Shown here in pieces: positions 61,235-64,000 of a DNA stretch of 64,000 nucleotides (the first letter of the stretch is position 1; every line of letters begins with the position of its first letter). The translations under genes were made by a program, and so were the position numbers. The notes under the pieces are model-generated. The model searched no databases. It worked only from the letters and a program-made list of their open reading frames with translations, and was not told where the DNA came from. Source of the stretch: Rhodococcoides fascians A44A (lineage in GTDB: Bacteria; Actinomycetota; Actinomycetes; Mycobacteriales; Mycobacteriaceae); NCBI RefSeq assembly GCF_000760735.1, contig NZ_JMEX01000005.1, forward strand, positions 540,458 to 604,457, written 5' to 3'.

Positions 61235-61978
61235 GTGAGCATTCCGAACGTCGCCCCGAAGACGACCGTTGTCGTACCCACGTACAACGAACGCGAGAAC
61301 CTCCCGAAGCTCGTCGAGCTTCTCGCCGGTCTGGAACTCGAGAACCTTCATGTGCTCGTGGTCGACGACAACTCCCCCGACGGCACGGGCAAGCTCGCCG
61401 ACGAACTCGCCGAGACAGGGCCTTTGCCGGTGACGGTTCTGCACCGCACCGAGAAGAACGGGCTCGGCCGGGCGTACGTGGCCGGCATGAGCCGCGCACT
61501 CGACGACGGTGCGGACATCGTCGTCCAGATGGACGCGGACCTGTCCCACCCCGCCGACGTCATCCCCACGATGGTGCGCACGCTCACGACGACGGACGCA
61601 GCCGTCGTACTGGGTTCGCGCTACGTCCCGGGCGGAGCCGTGGCCAGCGATTGGCCCTGGCATCGGAAGGCACTGTCTGCATGGGCCAACTTCTACGTCA
61701 ACGCGATTCTTCGGTTGAAGGTCAAGGACGCTACCGCGGGCTTCAAAGCCTGGCACGCTGCGACTCTGCGGGCGATCGACGTGAAGTCGGTCGAGAGCAA
61801 CGGCTATGCGTTCCAGGTGGAGATGAACCACCGCACCGTCCGACGCGGCTTGAAGATCGCCGAGGTCCCCATTCGCTTCGAGGAACGCAACGACGGCGAA
61901 TCCAAGATGAGCCTCGCCGTGCAGCTCGAATCCGCAGCCGTACCGTGGAAGTTGCTCTTCGGAGTCAGGCGGCCTTGA
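61235..61978 (+). CDS. Polyprenol-phosphate mannosyltransferase (Ppm1/DPM1-like)
   Basis: A 247-residue GT2 enzyme expected to transfer mannose from GDP-mannose to polyprenol phosphate, the donor for lipomannan, lipoarabinomannan and protein mannosylation. The family motifs are VVVPTYNERENL, VVDDNSPDGTG, QMDADLSHPADV (DxD) and LGSRYVPGG. It lacks the membrane or lipoprotein N-acyltransferase domain that is fused in some mycobacterial Ppm1, so it is the catalytic domain alone. Its last 14 bases overlap the convergent acyltransferase gene. Confidence 0.92.
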   Translation: MSIPNVAPKTTVVVPTYNERENLPKLVELLAGLELENLHVLVVDDNSPDGTGKLADELAETGPLPVTVLHRTEKNGLGRAYVAGMSRALDDGADIVVQMDADLSHPADVIPTMVRTLTTTDAAVVLGSRYVPGGAVASDWPWHRKALSAWANFYVNAILRLKVKDATAGFKAWHAATLRAIDVKSVESNGYAFQVEMNHRTVRRGLKIAEVPIRFEERNDGESKMSLAVQLESAAVPWKLLFGVRRP

Positions 61979-62636
61979 CCTTCGCCGCGTAGGTGTCGAC
62001 GTACTCCTGGCCCGAGAGCTCCATCAGCGAGTACATCACCTCGTCCGTCGCGGACCGCACGACGGCGTGGTTGCCCGCGTGCTCTCGGTATCGAGCGAAG
62101 TCGATGGGCGCGCCGAACTTCACGACGATCTTCGCCGGTCGCCACATCCGGCTGCCGACCGGATTGAATTTCTCGGTACCGAACATGACCACGGGAACGA
62201 CGGGCGCCCCGGATTCCAGCGCAACTCTCGCCATTCCTGTCTTCCCCTTGTACAGCCTGCCGTCCGGAGACCTCGTCCCTTCGGGGTAGATGGCCCATAT
62301 TCCGTTGTCGGCAAGTATTTTTCGTGCTGCAGCCAGGGCTGGATCGCCCGCCCCTGCACCGGAGCGGTCGACGGGGACCTGACCTGCACTCGTGTAGAAC
62401 CAGCACAGCACCCGACCCTTGAGGCCCGATCCCGAGAAGTACTCGCTCTTGGCGATGAAACGGATTCTCCGCCTGACGACCAACACCAGGAAGAACGAGT
62501 CGACAACCGTCAGGTGGTTACCCGCAAGAATGACGGGGCCGGACTGCGGCAGATGCTCCATGCCCTCGATGCGTGGTCTCCCCAGCAATCGCAGAACAGG
62601 GCCGATCAGAACGTACTTGAACATCCAGTACCACAT
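61965..62636 (-). CDS. 1-acyl-sn-glycerol-3-phosphate acyltransferase (PlsC family)
   Basis: A 223-residue lysophosphatidate acyltransferase-type protein (Rv2182c-like), making phosphatidate or acylating other lipids at the membrane. The catalytic NHx4D box is NHLTVVD, and the second box is YPEGTRSPDG. The ATG at 62636 (MWYWMFKYVLIGPVLRLL) is chosen because relatives begin at this sequence; ATG at 62684, with GGAG upstream, would add 16 residues. It is divergent from a TetR gene across a perfect palindrome, so it is the likely target of that regulator. Confidence 0.9.
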   Translation of the reverse strand: MWYWMFKYVLIGPVLRLLGRPRIEGMEHLPQSGPVILAGNHLTVVDSFFLVLVVRRRIRFIAKSEYFSGSGLKGRVLCWFYTSAGQVPVDRSGAGAGDPALAAARKILADNGIWAIYPEGTRSPDGRLYKGKTGMARVALESGAPVVPVVMFGTEKFNPVGSRMWRPAKIVVKFGAPIDFARYREHAGNHAVVRSATDEVMYSLMELSGQEYVDTYAAKVKAA

Positions 62637-62693
62637 GGGCGGTGCACTCCCTCGAGTCTGCCGAAAACAACGAGTCGTGGACATCGTCTCCGT

Positions 62694-62718
62694 CCATAGT
62701 AGACACTGTCTACTATGG
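62694..62718. promoter_or_regulatory. Perfect 25-bp palindrome, TetR operator
   Basis: CCATAGTAGACA (62694-62705) and TGTCTACTATGG (62707-62718) are perfect 12-base arms around one base. The right arm covers the ATG of the TetR gene at 62715. It lies between the divergent acyltransferase and TetR genes. Confidence 0.85.
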
Positions 62719-63338
62719 ACGGGCACGAAACGCCCGCCGCGCGTTTGATCGACGCGGCGGAGACGCTGTTGGAGACCGAAGGAATTTCAGGGGTGACGGT
62801 CAGATCCGTCGCACGGGCCGCGGGACTGTCGCACGGCGCACCACGGCGCTACTTCCCGACCCTCGCAGCTCTGCACGCCGCCGTAGCGCAGCGGGGCCTG
62901 CACGACCTCCGCCGGAGAATCGAACTCGAAGTAGGCGCGAACACCGACCCCGCGCGGCGGTTGAAGGCCGCGGCCCTCGCCTATGTGCGCTACGCCGTCG
63001 AACGACCCGCCATGTTCGCACTCGTGTTCCGTCACGACGTTCTCGCGAACTCGGGAATGCATCTTCGCGGAACGTCGTTGCCGCTGTTCGCGTTCGTCAC
63101 CGACCTCGTCGAACCGTTGGCAGGCACCGACGCTCACGTCCGAGCAGTACAGGTCTGGACGGCGGTCCACGGAATCGCTGCGCTGAGCTCGACGACCGCA
63201 CTGTCGGTGGTCACCGAGGTCGACTCGACCGCTCTGGTGAATGCAGCGGTCGAGTCGATCGTCGACGCACGCCGAAGCGACGCCATCCGAGCCGACGAGA
63301 ATCAGCCGGCTATGGATTTCACCGACGCGGGCAGCTGA
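62715..63338 (+). CDS. TetR-family regulator of the acyltransferase
   Basis: A 207-residue TetR protein with the helix-turn-helix VTVRSVARAAGLSHGAPRRY (about 27-46) and a WHG-type C-terminal domain (VWTAVHGIAALSS). Its own start codon lies in the 25-bp palindrome, so it should repress itself and the divergent PlsC-type gene. Ligand unknown; a fatty acyl or lipid signal is plausible from the target. Its last 37 bases overlap the convergent peptidase gene. Confidence 0.9.
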   Translation: MDGHETPAARLIDAAETLLETEGISGVTVRSVARAAGLSHGAPRRYFPTLAALHAAVAQRGLHDLRRRIELEVGANTDPARRLKAAALAYVRYAVERPAMFALVFRHDVLANSGMHLRGTSLPLFAFVTDLVEPLAGTDAHVRAVQVWTAVHGIAALSSTTALSVVTEVDSTALVNAAVESIVDARRSDAIRADENQPAMDFTDAGS

Positions 63339-64000
63339 CGGACGCTCGTGTACGGGCCGACCACCGCAGCACCGAAAGGCCGGGACAACAGGACCCGAGC
63401 CACGTCGCGCACCTCGCTCACGGTCACCTGATCGATCCGGGCCAGGGTCTCCGAGATGTCCCGATGATTGCCGTAATTGAGCTCGCTGCGGCCTATCCGG
63501 TTCATCCGTGACCCCGAATCCTCCAGCCCGAGGACGAGTCCGCCGCGCAACGAGCCCTTCGCTCGCGCGCACTCCTCCTCGGTGATGCCGTCGGAGGCGA
63601 CCTGTGCGAGAACCTCACGCACCACCGTCGTCACCTCGGCGAGGTTCTCGGGCTGACACCCGGCGTACACCGAGAAGGCCCCGGAATCGGAGAAGGTGTC
63701 CACCGACGAGTAGACCGAATAGGCCAGCCCGCGCTCTTCACGGATCTCCTGGAACAGGCGCGACGAGAGCCCGCCTCCCACAGCCGCATTGAGTACGGAC
63801 AGCGCCCACCGGTGTCCCTCGTGCCTACCGAACGCGCGCACACCGAGCGACAGATGAGCCTGTTCGCTGTCTCGTCGTTCGAAACGAAGTTCGGGACGAT
63901 GACGAAGTCTCGCCAGACCGTCGCGCCGGGGAGCAGGCTTGACGCCCTTGTGCAGATGACCCGCGAATGCGCGTTTGACCAACGCCACCGCCTGGCGGTG
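63302..64000 (-). CDS. M16 family metallopeptidase, C-terminal part (cut by window edge)
   Basis: The final 232 residues of an insulinase-family zinc peptidase (PepR, Rv2782c-like). Visible are the second-domain start (HLSLGVRAFGRHEGHRWALS), the conserved RLFQEIREERGLAYSVYSS segment with its Arg and Tyr, and RMNRIGRSELNYG. The zinc site HxxEH lies outside the window. The reading frame is open to the last base. In mycobacteria this gene follows gpsI (polynucleotide phosphorylase), which would lie just beyond the window. Confidence 0.92.
   Translation of the reverse strand, partial: HRQAVALVKRAFAGHLHKGVKPAPRRDGLARLRHRPELRFERRDSEQAHLSLGVRAFGRHEGHRWALSVLNAAVGGGLSSRLFQEIREERGLAYSVYSSVDTFSDSGAFSVYAGCQPENLAEVTTVVREVLAQVASDGITEEECARAKGSLRGGLVLGLEDSGSRMNRIGRSELNYGNHRDISETLARIDQVTVSEVRDVARVLLSRPFGAAVVGPYTSVRQLPASVKSIAG

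Overview
This window is chromosomal DNA of a high-GC actinobacterium of the Mycobacteriales, most likely Rhodococcus or a close relative. The gene order recX-recA-DUF3046-glycosyltransferase, clgR-pspA-pspM, pgsA, argA, ftsK, rnj-dapA-thyX, dapB and an M16 peptidase follows the backbone I recall from Mycobacterium tuberculosis, but recA has no intein and several other blocks are interleaved. No rRNA, tRNA, CRISPR array, insertion sequence or prophage was seen. Every gap between genes is shorter than 300 bases.

Region 1 (1-8133): recX and recA (minus) with two stacked DNA-damage control sites, then DUF3046, a GT-B glycosyltransferase, glpD and a TetR regulator. Divergent from the TetR gene lie an alkyl-DHAP-synthase-like flavoprotein and a diacylglycerol kinase, which together with glpD form a glycerol-lipid module around one palindromic operator. 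Region 2 (7960-12445): the envelope-stress operon clgR-pspA-pspM with an ECF-type promoter and 17-bp tandem repeats in its leader, followed by pgsA, argA and a YciI-like gene. Region 3 (12446-26264): housekeeping genes ftsK, RNase J, dapA, thyX, zwf, an AlkX-type glycosylase and dapB, with a ribbon-helix-helix protein that probably controls itself through an array of half-sites.

Region 4 (26338-39297): an OFA-family transporter with a 38-residue partner, an orphan ABC ATPase, an alcohol dehydrogenase, a GH63-like glucosidase, and a choline-to-betaine cluster (aldehyde dehydrogenase, APC permease, GMC oxidoreductase) that runs into a cNMP/CBS/DUF294 sensor and is headed by a previously uncounted 59-residue helix-turn-helix-like protein. 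Region 5 (39460-55950): an orphan maltokinase-cap protein, a degenerate receiver protein, then the complete 14-gene complex I operon nuoA-nuoN, tightly coupled by 4-base overlaps.

Region 6 (55954-64000): a universal stress protein, a sugar transporter, a membrane-anchored endonuclease/exonuclease/phosphatase protein, a diguanylate cyclase, a one-helix peptide coupled to a ComB-family phosphatase, a dolichol-phosphate-mannose-synthase-like enzyme, and a PlsC-type acyltransferase divergent from a TetR gene across a perfect 25-bp palindrome. The window ends inside an M16 peptidase gene. At least eight genes appear leaderless, with a TANNNT hexamer 6-8 bases before the start codon; this was used to choose several starts.
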